Shown here: positions 42,608 through 52,474 of the stretch, one piece after another
Position numbering within the stretch: position 1 is the stretch's first letter
How the letters are laid out: each line of letters opens with the position of its first letter
Assembly: GCA_964519905.1 (NCBI GenBank)
Contig: CAZFLN010000003.1
Span: forward strand, 1 to 64,000
DNA length: 64,000 nt
Direction of reading: 5' to 3'
Source of the DNA: CAZFLN01 sp964519905
Lineage (GTDB): Bacteria > Patescibacteriota > Microgenomatia > UBA1400 > UBA1396
Position numbers and translations under genes: made by a program
The notes under the pieces: model-generated
Told to the model about the DNA's origin: nothing
What the model saw: the letters and a program-made list of their open reading frames with translations, nothing else
Databases searched by the model: none

Positions 42608-44497
42608 ATGGCGAAAAAGAATACCACAGCACCAGAATCACAGGAATCAGAAAAGAAATCGATTCGCAAGCGAATTGAGGTACAGCTGCCTCTCAACCCT
42701 CGTCGAAGTATTGTGTGGGTGCTCGTTGCATTACTGTTTGTGCCGTTTATTTTTAGTATTTTCTTCTCTGGTGGAAATAACAGAGTTCCACTCTCACAGC
42801 TTTTAGAAGATGTTCGTTCTGAGCAGGTCCAGAAGGTTACCATTGAGGGAGCTGATATTAAGCTGAGTTACCACGATGGAACCGCGAAAGTTTCGCGAAA
42901 AGAGAACAATCAAGATTTTGTAAGTTTGTTGCAGCAGGTTGGTGTTGATCCGACACAGGTTGAAATTGAAGTAAAGGGTATGACTGCAGCAACACTTTTC
43001 TGGCAGTTTGTGGTGAATTTCTTGCCGCTTTTGCTGATGGTCGGATTTTTCTTGTTCTTATTCCGCCAAGCTCGAGGTTCTCAAGGGGACATGATGGGAT
43101 TTGGCAAGAGCAAAGCCAAGTTTTTCGTCAAAGGAAAGCAAGACATTAAGTTCGCCGACGTTGGTGGGATGCAAGAGTCCAAGCAAGAGCTGGAAGAAAT
43201 CGTGGACTTCCTTCGATCTCCGAAAAAGTATCAGAAAGTTGGCGCACGCACTCCAAAGGGTGTGTTATTAGTTGGACCAGCCGGAACAGGAAAGACTCTG
43301 TTGGCTCGAGCTGTGGCTGGAGAAGCCGGTGTGACGTTCTTGTCTATAGCTGGTTCTGAATTTATGGAAATGCTCGTTGGTGTTGGAGCAGCTCGCGTGC
43401 GCGATTTGTTTGATACCGCAAAGAAAATGTCCCCAGCAATTATTTTTATTGATGAAATCGATGCCATTGGGCGTCGTCGTGGTCAATCGAGTGGTATGGG
43501 AAGTCATGATGAGCGAGAGCAAACACTCAACCAAATTCTGGTAGAGATGGATGGATTTACCACCAACGACAATGTCATCGTCTTAGCCGCCACTAACCGT
43601 GGTGACGTTTTAGATCCAGCATTGACTCGACCAGGTCGTTTCGACCGTCGTGTGACGGTTTCTTTGCCAGACATTGAAGAGAGAAAAACTATCCTCAAGA
43701 TTCACTCTGACAGTAAACCGTTTGCGTCAGACGTAGACTGGGACAAGATTGCTCGCCGTACGGTTGGATTTTCTGGAGCGGATATTGAGAATATGTTAAA
43801 CGAAGCGGCTATTATGATCGCTCGACAGAATCGGACCGAAATCACGGCTGTTGATCTGGAAGAAGCTGCCTTGAAGGTCAAACTTGGTCCTTCCAAGAAA
43901 CGTTTGCACTCTGAGTACGAGCGGAAGATGACCGCCTACCATGAAGCGGGTCACGCTTTGGTAGCGCACTTATCTCCACATGCTGATCGAGTGCACCGTA
44001 TCTCGATTGTGTCTCGTGGATACGCTTTAGGCTTCACCTTGACTCCACCGGATACAGATAAGTATCAGTCAACCTACTCAGAAATGATTGATGAAATGGC
44101 TGTGCTCCTGGGTGGTCGAATTGCTGAGGATGTTTTCTTTGGTGAGCTGACCGGCGGTGCCACCAGTGATATCGAAAAAGTGACGCGAATTGCTCGCGCT
44201 ATGGTGACTGAGTATGGTATGAGCACTTTGGGTCCATTGAACTTTAATCCAATGCTGGACAACCGTGGTTACTCGAGTACTGAGCCATTCAAGATCTCAG
44301 ACAAATTACAAGAAAAAGTTGATGCTGAGATGGCTCGATTTGTTGAGATTGCTGACAAGCGATCCCGAGAACTCATAACCAAAAATAAGAAGAAGATGGA
44401 TGCGATCGTTGAGCGACTCCTCGATATTGAAACACTCGAGTCAGAAGAGTTCGAAGAAGTGATGGGTGTTCCTAAAGCGCAGCCAAAAGTTTCTTAA
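42608..44497 (+). CDS. ftsH: ATP-dependent zinc metalloprotease FtsH
   Basis: A 629-residue membrane AAA+ protease. Two membrane helices flank a small outside domain (about 35-140); then AAA domain with GPAGTGKTLLARAVAGEAG (Walker A), AIIFIDEIDAIGRRR (Walker B) and ATNRGDVLDPALTRPGRFDR (SRH), followed by the zinc site HEAGHA and the third ligand in the segment LLGGRIAEDVFFGE-LTGGATSDIEK. Hexamer degrading damaged or short-lived membrane proteins and also tmRNA-tagged ones. Start ATG 42608 with AAGGAG 5 bases upstream. Confidence 0.97.
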   Translation: MAKKNTTAPESQESEKKSIRKRIEVQLPLNPRRSIVWVLVALLFVPFIFSIFFSGGNNRVPLSQLLEDVRSEQVQKVTIEGADIKLSYHDGTAKVSRKENNQDFVSLLQQVGVDPTQVEIEVKGMTAATLFWQFVVNFLPLLLMVGFFLFLFRQARGSQGDMMGFGKSKAKFFVKGKQDIKFADVGGMQESKQELEEIVDFLRSPKKYQKVGARTPKGVLLVGPAGTGKTLLARAVAGEAGVTFLSIAGSEFMEMLVGVGAARVRDLFDTAKKMSPAIIFIDEIDAIGRRRGQSSGMGSHDEREQTLNQILVEMDGFTTNDNVIVLAATNRGDVLDPALTRPGRFDRRVTVSLPDIEERKTILKIHSDSKPFASDVDWDKIARRTVGFSGADIENMLNEAAIMIARQNRTEITAVDLEEAALKVKLGPSKKRLHSEYERKMTAYHEAGHALVAHLSPHADRVHRISIVSRGYALGFTLTPPDTDKYQSTYSEMIDEMAVLLGGRIAEDVFFGELTGGATSDIEKVTRIARAMVTEYGMSTLGPLNFNPMLDNRGYSSTEPFKISDKLQEKVDAEMARFVEIADKRSRELITKNKKKMDAIVERLLDIETLESEEFEEVMGVPKAQPKVS

Positions 44498-44551
44498 GAG
44501 CAGATTTGCTGTAAAGAACTCTGGTTGGTGTGTCACAATAGGGAGAGTCAT

Positions 44552-45499
44552 ATGCTGTTGGAACCGCAATCACCTGATTTAATCATTTTTGATTGTTATT
44601 CAGTGTTGTTTCGAGCATTTCACGCTTTTCCAGAAACCTTGACATCTCGAGACGGAGAACCAACGAATGGGGTCTATGGTTTCACCAAGATGGTGTTGGA
44701 CGTTCTGAACGAGATTCGTCCAGAATATGTGATTGCCGCGGTCGATATGGGAAAACCCACGTTTCGTCATGAAGCGTTTGAGGCATATAAAGCGAATCGA
44801 GAAGAGGCGCCAGCGAGTTTGAAGCACCAAATTCCATTTATGCATGAGGTTCTCGCTGCCCTCGCCATTCCCACGATTGGGGTAGAAGGATATGAAGCGG
44901 ATGATGTTATTGGCACGCTGGCTACGCAGTTACCCGCTCAGAATCCAGATCTCCAAGTTGGAATTTTTACTGGCGACAAGGATGCATATCAGCTGGTAAA
45001 CGACCAAGTATTTGTGCTGCGTCCTGGTCGTAAGCCAAAAGAGTCCTGGAAGCAAGTTGATCGAGAAGGCGTGATTGATGCGCTCGGCGTTACTCCAGAA
45101 CAGGTTCCTGACTACAAGGCCTTGTGTGGCGATAGTTCTGACAATATTCCAGGTGTTCGTGGGATTGGGCCTAAGACAGCGCAAAAGCTGTTAGCTCAAG
45201 CGCAAACTCTTGAGAACTTATATGCCGTGTTGGAAGATTTGGCACAGCCATTTCCTTGGGATGTCTCGGCGGCAATCCAGCAAAAGTTGCGTGATGGTCG
45301 TCAGGATGCTTTTTTGAGTCAACAATTAGCCCAAATCGATCGGGCTGTTCCCGTTCATGTCACGCTTGAACAGGCAAAACTGAGTGATTATCGCAAAGAA
45401 GAAGCTCAAGAAGTATTTGAGAAATATGCCTTTCGATCGCTGATTTCTCGTTTACCTTCTGATGATTTTGAAATGGGAATTCAAGAATCATTATTCTAA
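44552..45499 (+). CDS. Stand-alone 5'-3' exonuclease (PolA N-terminal domain type)
   Basis: A 315-residue protein homologous to the 5'-nuclease domain of DNA polymerase I; no polymerase domain follows. Motifs: DLIIFDCYSVLFRAFHA, GYEADDVIGTLA, FTGDKDAYQLVNDQV, and CGDSSDNIPGVRGIGPKTAQKLL (helix-hairpin-helix metal and DNA site). It would remove RNA primers and flaps. Start ATG 44552 with GGGAG upstream. Confidence 0.9.
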   Translation: MLLEPQSPDLIIFDCYSVLFRAFHAFPETLTSRDGEPTNGVYGFTKMVLDVLNEIRPEYVIAAVDMGKPTFRHEAFEAYKANREEAPASLKHQIPFMHEVLAALAIPTIGVEGYEADDVIGTLATQLPAQNPDLQVGIFTGDKDAYQLVNDQVFVLRPGRKPKESWKQVDREGVIDALGVTPEQVPDYKALCGDSSDNIPGVRGIGPKTAQKLLAQAQTLENLYAVLEDLAQPFPWDVSAAIQQKLRDGRQDAFLSQQLAQIDRAVPVHVTLEQAKLSDYRKEEAQEVFEKYAFRSLISRLPSDDFEMGIQESLF

Positions 45500-45522
45500 A
45501 TTCGCCTGAAACTCTTGAGGTG

Positions 45523-45531
45523 TGCTAGGAT
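45523..45531 (+). promoter_or_regulatory. -10 element of the ugd operon
   Basis: TGC-TAGGAT, 8 bases, ATG at 45540; GGAG lies in the gap, so either a short-leader or leaderless start is possible. Confidence 0.4.
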
Positions 45532-45539
45532 TGGAGTAT

Positions 45540-46859
45540 ATGAAACTGACTGTTATTGGAACTGGATTTGTTGGTGTCGTGAGCGCAGCGGTGTTTGCTT
45601 CGTTTGGAAACGACGTCTTTGGACTTGATATTGACGAAAAAAAGGTGGAAAGCCTTCGGGCTGGGAAAGTCCCCTTTTACGAACCTGGGCTTGAAGAACT
45701 CCTCCAGTCCGAACAAGCTGCCGAGAGACTCCAATTTACCACCAGTTATGAATCCGCCGTTGCGGATGCAGATGTTATTTTCATCGCTGTTGGAACTCCT
45801 TCAGCCCCAGACGGCAATGCCGATCTCCGTTTTGTGTTTGCAGCCGCAGAATCAGCAGCTCAGCATGCAAAAGAAGGTGCCGTTCTTGCCATCAAAAGCA
45901 CTGTCCCACCAGGAACACTTGAAAAAATTCAGCCGCTTGTAGAAAAAGCAGCCAAGAATCACATAGTGTTGGCAAGCGTTCCAGAATTTTTACGAGAAGG
46001 AACAGCGGTGCAAGACACGCTGCATCCAGATCGAGTCGTGATTGGCTGTGACGACGAAGTGGCTCGAACCACATTAGCAACCCTGCATGAGCCACTGAAC
46101 GCTCCGATTATTTTTACGAAGCCTGAGAGCGCTCAGATGGGCAAGTATGCTGCCAATGCGTATCTGGCGACTCGTATTAGTTTCATTAATCAAATCGCTG
46201 ATTTGTGTGAGCAAAATGGCGCCGATGTGCAAGAAGTCATCGAAATTATTGGTCAAGATAAGCGTATTGGACAGCACTACTGGTTCCCTGGTCTCGGGTA
46301 CGGTGGTTCCTGTTTTCCAAAGGATGTAAACGAGTTGGCTGCTTACTCTCGTTCTGTTGGTTTGGGTGGAAACTTGTTTAACAAAATTTCTGAGATTAAT
46401 AAGGATAGAATCTATCAAAAACTTGATGAGGTGGAAAGCGTTATCGGTGGCTGGCAAGGTAAGACAGTCGCCGTTTTAGGGCTTTCTTTCAAGCCGAATA
46501 CCGATGACATGCGAGAGGCTCCGAGTACGAAAGCAGTGCCTCACTTGGTGCAGCGCGGTGCAGTAGTTCAAACATATGATCCTATGGCTACAAAAGCTGC
46601 GAAGACTTGGTTTGCCGACCTTCAGACCGTGGTCTATGCAGATGAAATTTCACAAGCGCTCGAAGGTGCCGATGTTGTTCTGGCTTTAGTGGAGTGGCCA
46701 GAGATTATCGGTTTTGATTTTGTTTCCTGGAAGCAGCAATTTGCGGCCAATCGTGATGTGACCTTCTTTGATGCACGCAACCAATTCAACATGGAAGCAC
46801 TGGAAAACGCGGGTTGGAACGTAGTGGCGATTGGCCGCGGAAAGAATCTTTCCGCATGA
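45540..46859 (+). CDS. ugd: UDP-glucose 6-dehydrogenase
   Basis: A 439-residue NAD-dependent oxidase of UDP-glucose to UDP-glucuronate. It has KLTVIGTGFVGVVSAAVFA (NAD loop), VGTPSAPDGNADLRFV, KSTVPPGT, then PGLGYGGSCFPKDVNELAAYS with the catalytic cysteine, and the C-terminal KTVAVLGLSFKPNTDDMREAPS. Start ATG 45540 (the frame extends further with no family match). The rmd gene overlaps by 4 bases. Confidence 0.95.
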   Translation: MKLTVIGTGFVGVVSAAVFASFGNDVFGLDIDEKKVESLRAGKVPFYEPGLEELLQSEQAAERLQFTTSYESAVADADVIFIAVGTPSAPDGNADLRFVFAAAESAAQHAKEGAVLAIKSTVPPGTLEKIQPLVEKAAKNHIVLASVPEFLREGTAVQDTLHPDRVVIGCDDEVARTTLATLHEPLNAPIIFTKPESAQMGKYAANAYLATRISFINQIADLCEQNGADVQEVIEIIGQDKRIGQHYWFPGLGYGGSCFPKDVNELAAYSRSVGLGGNLFNKISEINKDRIYQKLDEVESVIGGWQGKTVAVLGLSFKPNTDDMREAPSTKAVPHLVQRGAVVQTYDPMATKAAKTWFADLQTVVYADEISQALEGADVVLALVEWPEIIGFDFVSWKQQFAANRDVTFFDARNQFNMEALENAGWNVVAIGRGKNLSA

Positions 46860-47827
46860 TTTCTCCACACTCTCGAATTCTCATAACTGGGGCGGACGGT
46901 TTTGTTGGTTGGCATGTTTTGCAGCAGCTGCAGAAATCAGGGTATCAAGATCTGCACGTTACAACCTATTCTTCCTCGGAAAGACTCAAAGCTGCTTGTG
47001 GGGCGGAGAATGTCCATCAGTTAGACCTTACTGACACCAGCGCAGTTTTGGAATGTGTGAGAGAACTCCAGCCAGCAGCGATCCTGCATTTTGCTGCTTG
47101 GTCGGCAGTGGGCAGCAGCTTTGATAACGCCTCAAAAGTTATGAATATGAATACGGCCTTGCAGCTTTCTGTTCTTGAAGCGATTCGTCAAGCTGCACCA
47201 CAAGCGCGACTCCTCTGTATTGGTTCAGCTCATGGGTATGGTCACATTTCAGCCGACCTCAATCCACATCAAATCACTGAAGAGTATCCATTGAATCCAG
47301 ACAATCCCTATGCGGTTTCGAAAATTACACAGGAAATGTTGTCACGGGCTTACAAGTTTGCGTATGGTCTGGATATTGTTTTTGTACGTCCATTTAATCA
47401 AATTGGGCCTGGTCAATTGAATGAGTTTGCTGTTCCAAGTTTTGCTGAGCAAATTGCGGCGGTAGAACGAGGAGAGCAAAGTGTCGTTCAAGTTGGGAAC
47501 TTAGACGCGGTGCGAGATTTTACCGATGTCCGAGACGCCGCTGTAGCGTATCAAATTCTGCTTGAATCAGGTATTTCTGGAGAGACCTACAACTTGGGAT
47601 CCGGTGTGGGAAATACCATGGAAGCTGTGCTCAACATTTTAAGAGGTCTTGCCGAGACAGAAGTACGTGTCGAAGTCGATCCCAGTCGTCTGCGTCCAAG
47701 TGATATTCCAGTATTTGTAGCTGATGCTACTCGGCTCAGAGCACTTGGGTGGCAGCCTTCCTACTCGCTTGAGGACACGCTCCATGATATTCTCAAGGAT
47801 ATACGATCAAAAAAGAAACACGAATAA
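46856..47827 (+). CDS. rmd: NAD(P)-dependent epimerase/reductase, GDP-6-deoxy-D-mannose reductase-like
   Basis: A 323-residue extended SDR. It has RILITGADGFVGWHVLQQL, ILHFAAWSAVGSS, CIGSAHGYG, catalytic YAVSKITQEML, and RPFNQIGPGQ, which matches the Rmd signature (R-P-F-N-H-x-G-P-G-Q). With the gmd gene directly after, the expected product is GDP-D-rhamnose. A UDP-sugar 4-epimerase is less likely. Confidence 0.82.
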   Translation: MISPHSRILITGADGFVGWHVLQQLQKSGYQDLHVTTYSSSERLKAACGAENVHQLDLTDTSAVLECVRELQPAAILHFAAWSAVGSSFDNASKVMNMNTALQLSVLEAIRQAAPQARLLCIGSAHGYGHISADLNPHQITEEYPLNPDNPYAVSKITQEMLSRAYKFAYGLDIVFVRPFNQIGPGQLNEFAVPSFAEQIAAVERGEQSVVQVGNLDAVRDFTDVRDAAVAYQILLESGISGETYNLGSGVGNTMEAVLNILRGLAETEVRVEVDPSRLRPSDIPVFVADATRLRALGWQPSYSLEDTLHDILKDIRSKKKHE

Positions 47828-47841
47828 AAGAAGTGGAACGT

Positions 47842-48816
47842 ATGAAAAAAGCGTTTATTACCGGAATCACCGGACAAGATGGATCCTACTTGGCGGAGTT
47901 ATTGCTGAGCAAAGGATACAAAGTATATGGCCTGACTCGACGAACCAGCACTCAGAATTTTGAGCGTATCGAGAGCATAGTCGAGAATCCGAACTTGGAA
48001 TTGGTTTCTGGAGACTTGACCGATCAACACTCCATGACCCAAGCTCTCTCCGAAATTCAGCCAGATGAAGTATATAACTTAGCAGCTCAGTCATTCGTAA
48101 AGACCAGCTGGGACCAGCCAGTTTTGACCGGTGATGTTACAGCTATTGGTGTGACTCGATTGCTGGAAGCAGTTCGCTTGGCTTGTCCTCAAGCAAAAGT
48201 GTATCAAGCTTCATCTTCTGAAATGTTTGGTCGCGTGATGGAGGTTCCTCAATCTGAGCAGACACCTTTCTATCCACGTTCTCCGTACGGTGTTGCCAAG
48301 GTATATGGTCACTGGATCACAGTGAACTACCGCGAATCATATGACATGTTTGCTGTCTCTGGAATTCTCTTTAATCATGAATCACCACGTCGTGGCTTGG
48401 AGTTTGTCACTCGTAAGATTAGTTACAACGTGGCACGTATTGCGCTTGGGTTACAAAAAACGGTCAAGCTGGGCAATCTTGATGCCAAGCGAGACTGGGG
48501 ATATGCCAAGGATTACGTAGAAGCTATGTGGCTCATGCTGCAGCAGGAAAACCCAGATGATTACGTCATCGCTACTGGTGAAACCCATTCAGTTCGCGAG
48601 TTTGTGCAAAAGGCCTGTGCTGTAGCGGGAATTGCTGATTGGGAATCTATTGTTGAGATCGATGAACGATTTATGCGACCGGCAGAAGTTGATTTGTTGA
48701 TCGGAGATCCAAGTCACGCTAAGAACCAATTAAACTGGGAACCAAAAACTTCTTTCGACGAACTTGTGCAACTGATGGTAGAAGCCGATTTAGAAAGTAT
48801 TCGGAAGACACTGTAA
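47842..48816 (+). CDS. gmd: GDP-mannose 4,6-dehydratase
   Basis: A 324-residue SDR that turns GDP-mannose into GDP-4-keto-6-deoxymannose. Hallmarks: KKAFITGITGQDGSYLAELLL, VYNLAAQSFVKTSWDQP, YQASSSEMFG, RSPYGVAKVYGHW, and GILFNHESPRRGLEFVTRKI, RDWGYAKDYVEAMW. Substrate from manC at 26.2 kb; the product goes to rmd upstream. Confidence 0.96.
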   Translation: MKKAFITGITGQDGSYLAELLLSKGYKVYGLTRRTSTQNFERIESIVENPNLELVSGDLTDQHSMTQALSEIQPDEVYNLAAQSFVKTSWDQPVLTGDVTAIGVTRLLEAVRLACPQAKVYQASSSEMFGRVMEVPQSEQTPFYPRSPYGVAKVYGHWITVNYRESYDMFAVSGILFNHESPRRGLEFVTRKISYNVARIALGLQKTVKLGNLDAKRDWGYAKDYVEAMWLMLQQENPDDYVIATGETHSVREFVQKACAVAGIADWESIVEIDERFMRPAEVDLLIGDPSHAKNQLNWEPKTSFDELVQLMVEADLESIRKTL

Positions 48817-48852
48817 ATACAATCGAAAAGAGAGAAAGCGATTAAAGTTACT

Positions 48853-50079
48853 ATGGCCACGAAAAAACTGCCACGAGCCATCATTCTTATTCCAACGTAT
48901 AACGAGGCTGGGAACATCCCAAAACTCCTTCCTCGCATTGCCAAGGTTCGAGAAGGAATAGATTCGTGGGATGTTCAAGTTCTGGTTATTGATGACTCTT
49001 CCCCAGATGGTACGGGTCAAGTCGTTTTAGATTTACGTAAGAAGTACGATTTTCTCCATTTGTTAGTGAACAAGAAAAAGAGTGGTCTCGGTGGTGCCTA
49101 CTTAAAAGGTATGGCCGAAGCTTTTGGGAACATGGGCGCGGATGTTGTATTTGAAATGGATGCTGATCTGTCTCATGATCCCAAAAAACTTCCAGAGTTT
49201 TTGGCTGCTCTCGATGCTGGGGCTGATATGGTGCTGGGATCTCGTTACATTCCAGGTGGATCTATTCCAAGTAATTGGGGTCCGCACCGAAAATTTTTAA
49301 GTGTGGCCGGCAATCTCTTTATTTCTTTGGTCTTGATGTCTCGAGCAGTTCGAGACTGGACTGGGGGCTACCGGGCAATTCGACGGAATGTCTATGAAGC
49401 CGTGCATGAGGAAATGGAGCAGTCAGCCAAGTTCACTGGGTATACTTTCCAAATTGGATTTTTGCATAAAGCGTTGCGCGCTGGATACAAAATTGTAGAA
49501 GTGCCTTTCCACTTTGTTGATCGTACCGTTGGTGAGTCAAAGTTGGGAACAGAGTACATTATTAACACACTGAAGTACATTCTCCGAGTTCGAGTCGAAG
49601 AGATTTTTTCTTCTCGGATTTTTAAGTTTGCCATGGTTGGTGGAATTGGTTTCCTGGTCAACTTAATTGCCTTTAATATTTTCAAACTTTTCTCACTGTG
49701 GACAGGCTTGGCACAAGTTCTTGGTGTGGCAGTGGAAAATCCAATTTTTTCTGATCAATCACTGGCTGTGATTCTGGGGGCTGAAGTTGCCATCGTTTCG
49801 AATTATTTACTGAATAATCTCTGGACTTTCCAAGACAGACAGATACACGGATTTTTCCGCCACTTACGCAAATTCTTTCAGTTTAACGTTGGCTCCGTTG
49901 GATCGATAGTGATTCAATACGTTGTTATGCAGGCCAGCGTGGCTTTGCTGGGGGTGTTCCCTCTGTTCCATATCGGAAGCTTTGCTTTGCAGAGTGACAA
50001 TTTATACTTAGTGGCCGGGGTGCTCATTGGCATGATTTGGAATTTCTCGGTATATAGTTTGATAATTTGGAGAAAATAA
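48853..50079 (+). CDS. Polyprenol-phosphate mannosyltransferase (DPM-like) fused to GtrA membrane domain
   Basis: A 408-residue fusion. Residues 1-235 are a GT2 of the polyprenol monophosphomannose synthase type: IILIPTYNEAGNIPKLL, VLVIDDSSPDGTGQVV, FEMDADLSHDPKKLPE, GSRYIPGG and the acceptor-loop DWTGGYRAIRRNV. Residues about 250-408 are a GtrA domain (KFAMVGGIGFLVNLIAFNI, EVAIVSNYLLNNLWTF), four helices, thought to flip or anchor the polyprenyl-linked sugar. It provides lipid-linked mannose for the GT39-like enzymes here. Ends with 1-base overlap to the next start. Confidence 0.92.
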   Translation: MATKKLPRAIILIPTYNEAGNIPKLLPRIAKVREGIDSWDVQVLVIDDSSPDGTGQVVLDLRKKYDFLHLLVNKKKSGLGGAYLKGMAEAFGNMGADVVFEMDADLSHDPKKLPEFLAALDAGADMVLGSRYIPGGSIPSNWGPHRKFLSVAGNLFISLVLMSRAVRDWTGGYRAIRRNVYEAVHEEMEQSAKFTGYTFQIGFLHKALRAGYKIVEVPFHFVDRTVGESKLGTEYIINTLKYILRVRVEEIFSSRIFKFAMVGGIGFLVNLIAFNIFKLFSLWTGLAQVLGVAVENPIFSDQSLAVILGAEVAIVSNYLLNNLWTFQDRQIHGFFRHLRKFFQFNVGSVGSIVIQYVVMQASVALLGVFPLFHIGSFALQSDNLYLVAGVLIGMIWNFSVYSLIIWRK

Positions 50080-51695
50080 TGGCTCGAACTTTACAGAATT
50101 TTTGGGAACGGTATACAGCTTGGTGGGAGAAACAATCCAATCTTGAACAGTGGGCGTTTGTTTCCCTCTGTGTTTCGTTTTGTATTGGTGCTGCTTTTCG
50201 ATTCACAAATCTAGCCGCGAGTCTCCAATTTCAAGCCGATCAAGGAAGAGACGCAATTGTTGCCTACAATATTTTGCATGGTGACATTGCTTTGTTGGGA
50301 CCATCCACAAGTGTGGGGAGTATGTATCTTGGTCCACTCTATTACTACTTCATGGCACCGTTTATTAGTTTATTTGGTATGAGTCCGATTGGACCAGCCA
50401 TAGCGGTGGCTACACTAAGCCTTTTGACTCTACCTATTTTGTTCTTGATTGTACGACGGTGGTTGGGCGTGACTGTGGCCACTTTTTCTGTTCTTGCTTA
50501 TGCCACAGCTCCTTGGGTAGTAGAGTACTCACGATTTTCTTGGAATCCTAATCCTGCTCCAATTGTCAGTCTATTGCTGTGGTGGTCTGCCTGGAAGGCA
50601 TTGCAGGGAAAGTACCGATGGTGGATGGCTGTTGGATTGTGGGCAGCAGTATTAATGCAGCTGCACTATGTTGCATTGCTCGCTATTGCTCCAGTTGGAG
50701 TGTGGTGGTTGTGGAATGGCGGGGAACTACTCTGGAAGCGTTCTTGGCATCAGCTTCGATCTTTTCTACTTTGGAGTTTTGGTGCTGGTTTGGTAGTTCT
50801 TGCTTCATTTACTCCATTAGTGGCGTTTGATATCCGTTTTGACGGATTGATTCGCAGCGGATTCGAAGAATTTTTGTCAGGGTCTCAATCTGGTGAAGCA
50901 TCGTCAATTGGAAGTTTACAGCGAGTTTGGCGCGAGCAAGAAGGAAGAACACTCTATAGTTTTGGTGAGTTTTGGGGTGGAAAAGATTCTATTCCTGCGT
51001 ATCGAACAGTTCTGAAGAGTGTTCTCTTGGGAGTTGGAGTGGTATGGTTGTTTTTTGCATGGAGACTGAGGAGTCTTGGGAAATTAAAAATTTGGATGTA
51101 CCTTACTTCCATAATAGTTACTTCTATTGTCGGATTAGCTTGGTATCGTGGAGTTTTGCATGCGCATTACATAACATATTTGTATCCCATTGTGGGCATT
51201 GTTTTGGGTTCAGGAGTTACAGAATTGGCTTGTAGAGGACGCCTGGGACGAGTATTTGCTGGTATATTATTATCCCTAGCAATTGGAGCAAGTCTTATCC
51301 CAGGGACATACTATTTCTTGGACTCTGCTGGCTGGCAATACAAAGATATGAGATTTATCTCACAACGGGTATTAGCTGAAGTTCCAAAAGATGCTACTTA
51401 CTCTTTGACATTGCTTTCAGAAATTCGTGACTATCGTGGAATGAACTATAGGTATTTCCTTATTACATCTGATCATCCACCGATTGATTTAGCAGTTTCC
51501 CATGAAGCAGACTACTTGGTTATTATCGCAGAATCTCCTGATGAAGCAGCTGATGTTCTTGGCTCACCGGTGTATGAAATTGTAACTTTCCCGAAAGGAC
51601 AGTATCGTGTTGTTCAAGAGGATCGTGGACCAAAGATTTACATTATTGAAAATAGGGACAAAACACTCGGCATTCCAGAGAACGATACTCCGTGA
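50079..51695 (+). CDS. GT39-like membrane glycosyltransferase
   Basis: A 538-residue protein with about 11 membrane helices. The first outside loop has LQFQADQGRDAIVAYNILHGDIALLGPSTSVGSMYLGPLYYY; the D-x-G-R-D motif replaces the acidic DE pair of GT39. The soluble C-terminal part is about 100 residues long. It probably transfers a sugar from the DPM-type donor made by the gene directly upstream. The start at 50079 overlaps the previous TAA by one base and has TTGGAG upstream. Confidence 0.8.
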   Translation: MARTLQNFWERYTAWWEKQSNLEQWAFVSLCVSFCIGAAFRFTNLAASLQFQADQGRDAIVAYNILHGDIALLGPSTSVGSMYLGPLYYYFMAPFISLFGMSPIGPAIAVATLSLLTLPILFLIVRRWLGVTVATFSVLAYATAPWVVEYSRFSWNPNPAPIVSLLLWWSAWKALQGKYRWWMAVGLWAAVLMQLHYVALLAIAPVGVWWLWNGGELLWKRSWHQLRSFLLWSFGAGLVVLASFTPLVAFDIRFDGLIRSGFEEFLSGSQSGEASSIGSLQRVWREQEGRTLYSFGEFWGGKDSIPAYRTVLKSVLLGVGVVWLFFAWRLRSLGKLKIWMYLTSIIVTSIVGLAWYRGVLHAHYITYLYPIVGIVLGSGVTELACRGRLGRVFAGILLSLAIGASLIPGTYYFLDSAGWQYKDMRFISQRVLAEVPKDATYSLTLLSEIRDYRGMNYRYFLITSDHPPIDLAVSHEADYLVIIAESPDEAADVLGSPVYEIVTFPKGQYRVVQEDRGPKIYIIENRDKTLGIPENDTP

Positions 51696-51712
51696 TACAG
51701 TAAGGAAGCACT

Positions 51713-52474
51713 ATGGCACATCCATATCTCTCAGTCATTATTCCTGCCTATAACGAAGCCAAGAATTTCCAGCGTGGAGCACTCGACGAAGTATTGGCAT
51801 ATCTTCAGAAACAGTCATTTGCTTGGGAAGTTATTCTGAGTGATGATGGTTCAACCGACAATACCGTCGAACTCCTTGAAAAGTTTGCCAAGCGTCATGC
51901 TGGAGTTCGTGTTTTGCAGAATCCACATCAGGGAAAAGGCCCAACTGTGACTGCTGGTATGCTGGCTGCGACTGGAAAGTATCGTTTGTTTACTGATTTT
52001 GATCAGTCTACGCCGCTGTCTGAGTTTGAGAAATTCGAACCTTTCTTTGACGACGGATATGATGTGGTAATCGGTTCACGAGAGATTCAAGGAGCTCGTC
52101 GAAAAGACGAACCAATTCATCGTCACATAATGGGCAAGGGATTTAATATGCTGGTGCAGTTTGTGGCTGTTCCAGGGATTCATGATACGCAGTGTGGATT
52201 TAAGCTTTTTTCTGCGGAAGCCACCGAAAAACTTTTTCCTCGTTTGCGCGTCTATGGAGCCAAAAAGCGACAGGATGCTTTCACTGGTGCGTTTGATGTG
52301 GAGTTGCTTTTGCTCGCCAGGCATTTTAAGTATCGCATCGCTGAGGTTCCGGTAGAGTGGAATCATCATGAGACTGATCGAGTGAGTCCACTCAAAGACT
52401 CTATTCGAATGTTGGTTGATGTTTTGCGAATTCGCTGGACTGCTCTACGAGGACTGTACTCACATGCTGAGTAA
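51713..52474 (+). CDS. Family 2 glycosyltransferase, dolichyl-phosphate-glucose synthase-like
   Basis: A 253-residue GT-A enzyme with LSVIIPAYNEAKNFQRGALDEVLAYL, ILSDDGSTDNTVELLEKF, PHQGKGPTVTAGMLAATGKYRLFTDFDQSTPLSEFEKF, and VIGSREIQGARRKDEPIHRHIMGKGFN. This matches the Alg5-like clade that makes polyprenyl-phosphate-glucose. Overlaps the following gene by 11 bases. Confidence 0.87.
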   Translation: MAHPYLSVIIPAYNEAKNFQRGALDEVLAYLQKQSFAWEVILSDDGSTDNTVELLEKFAKRHAGVRVLQNPHQGKGPTVTAGMLAATGKYRLFTDFDQSTPLSEFEKFEPFFDDGYDVVIGSREIQGARRKDEPIHRHIMGKGFNMLVQFVAVPGIHDTQCGFKLFSAEATEKLFPRLRVYGAKKRQDAFTGAFDVELLLLARHFKYRIAEVPVEWNHHETDRVSPLKDSIRMLVDVLRIRWTALRGLYSHAE

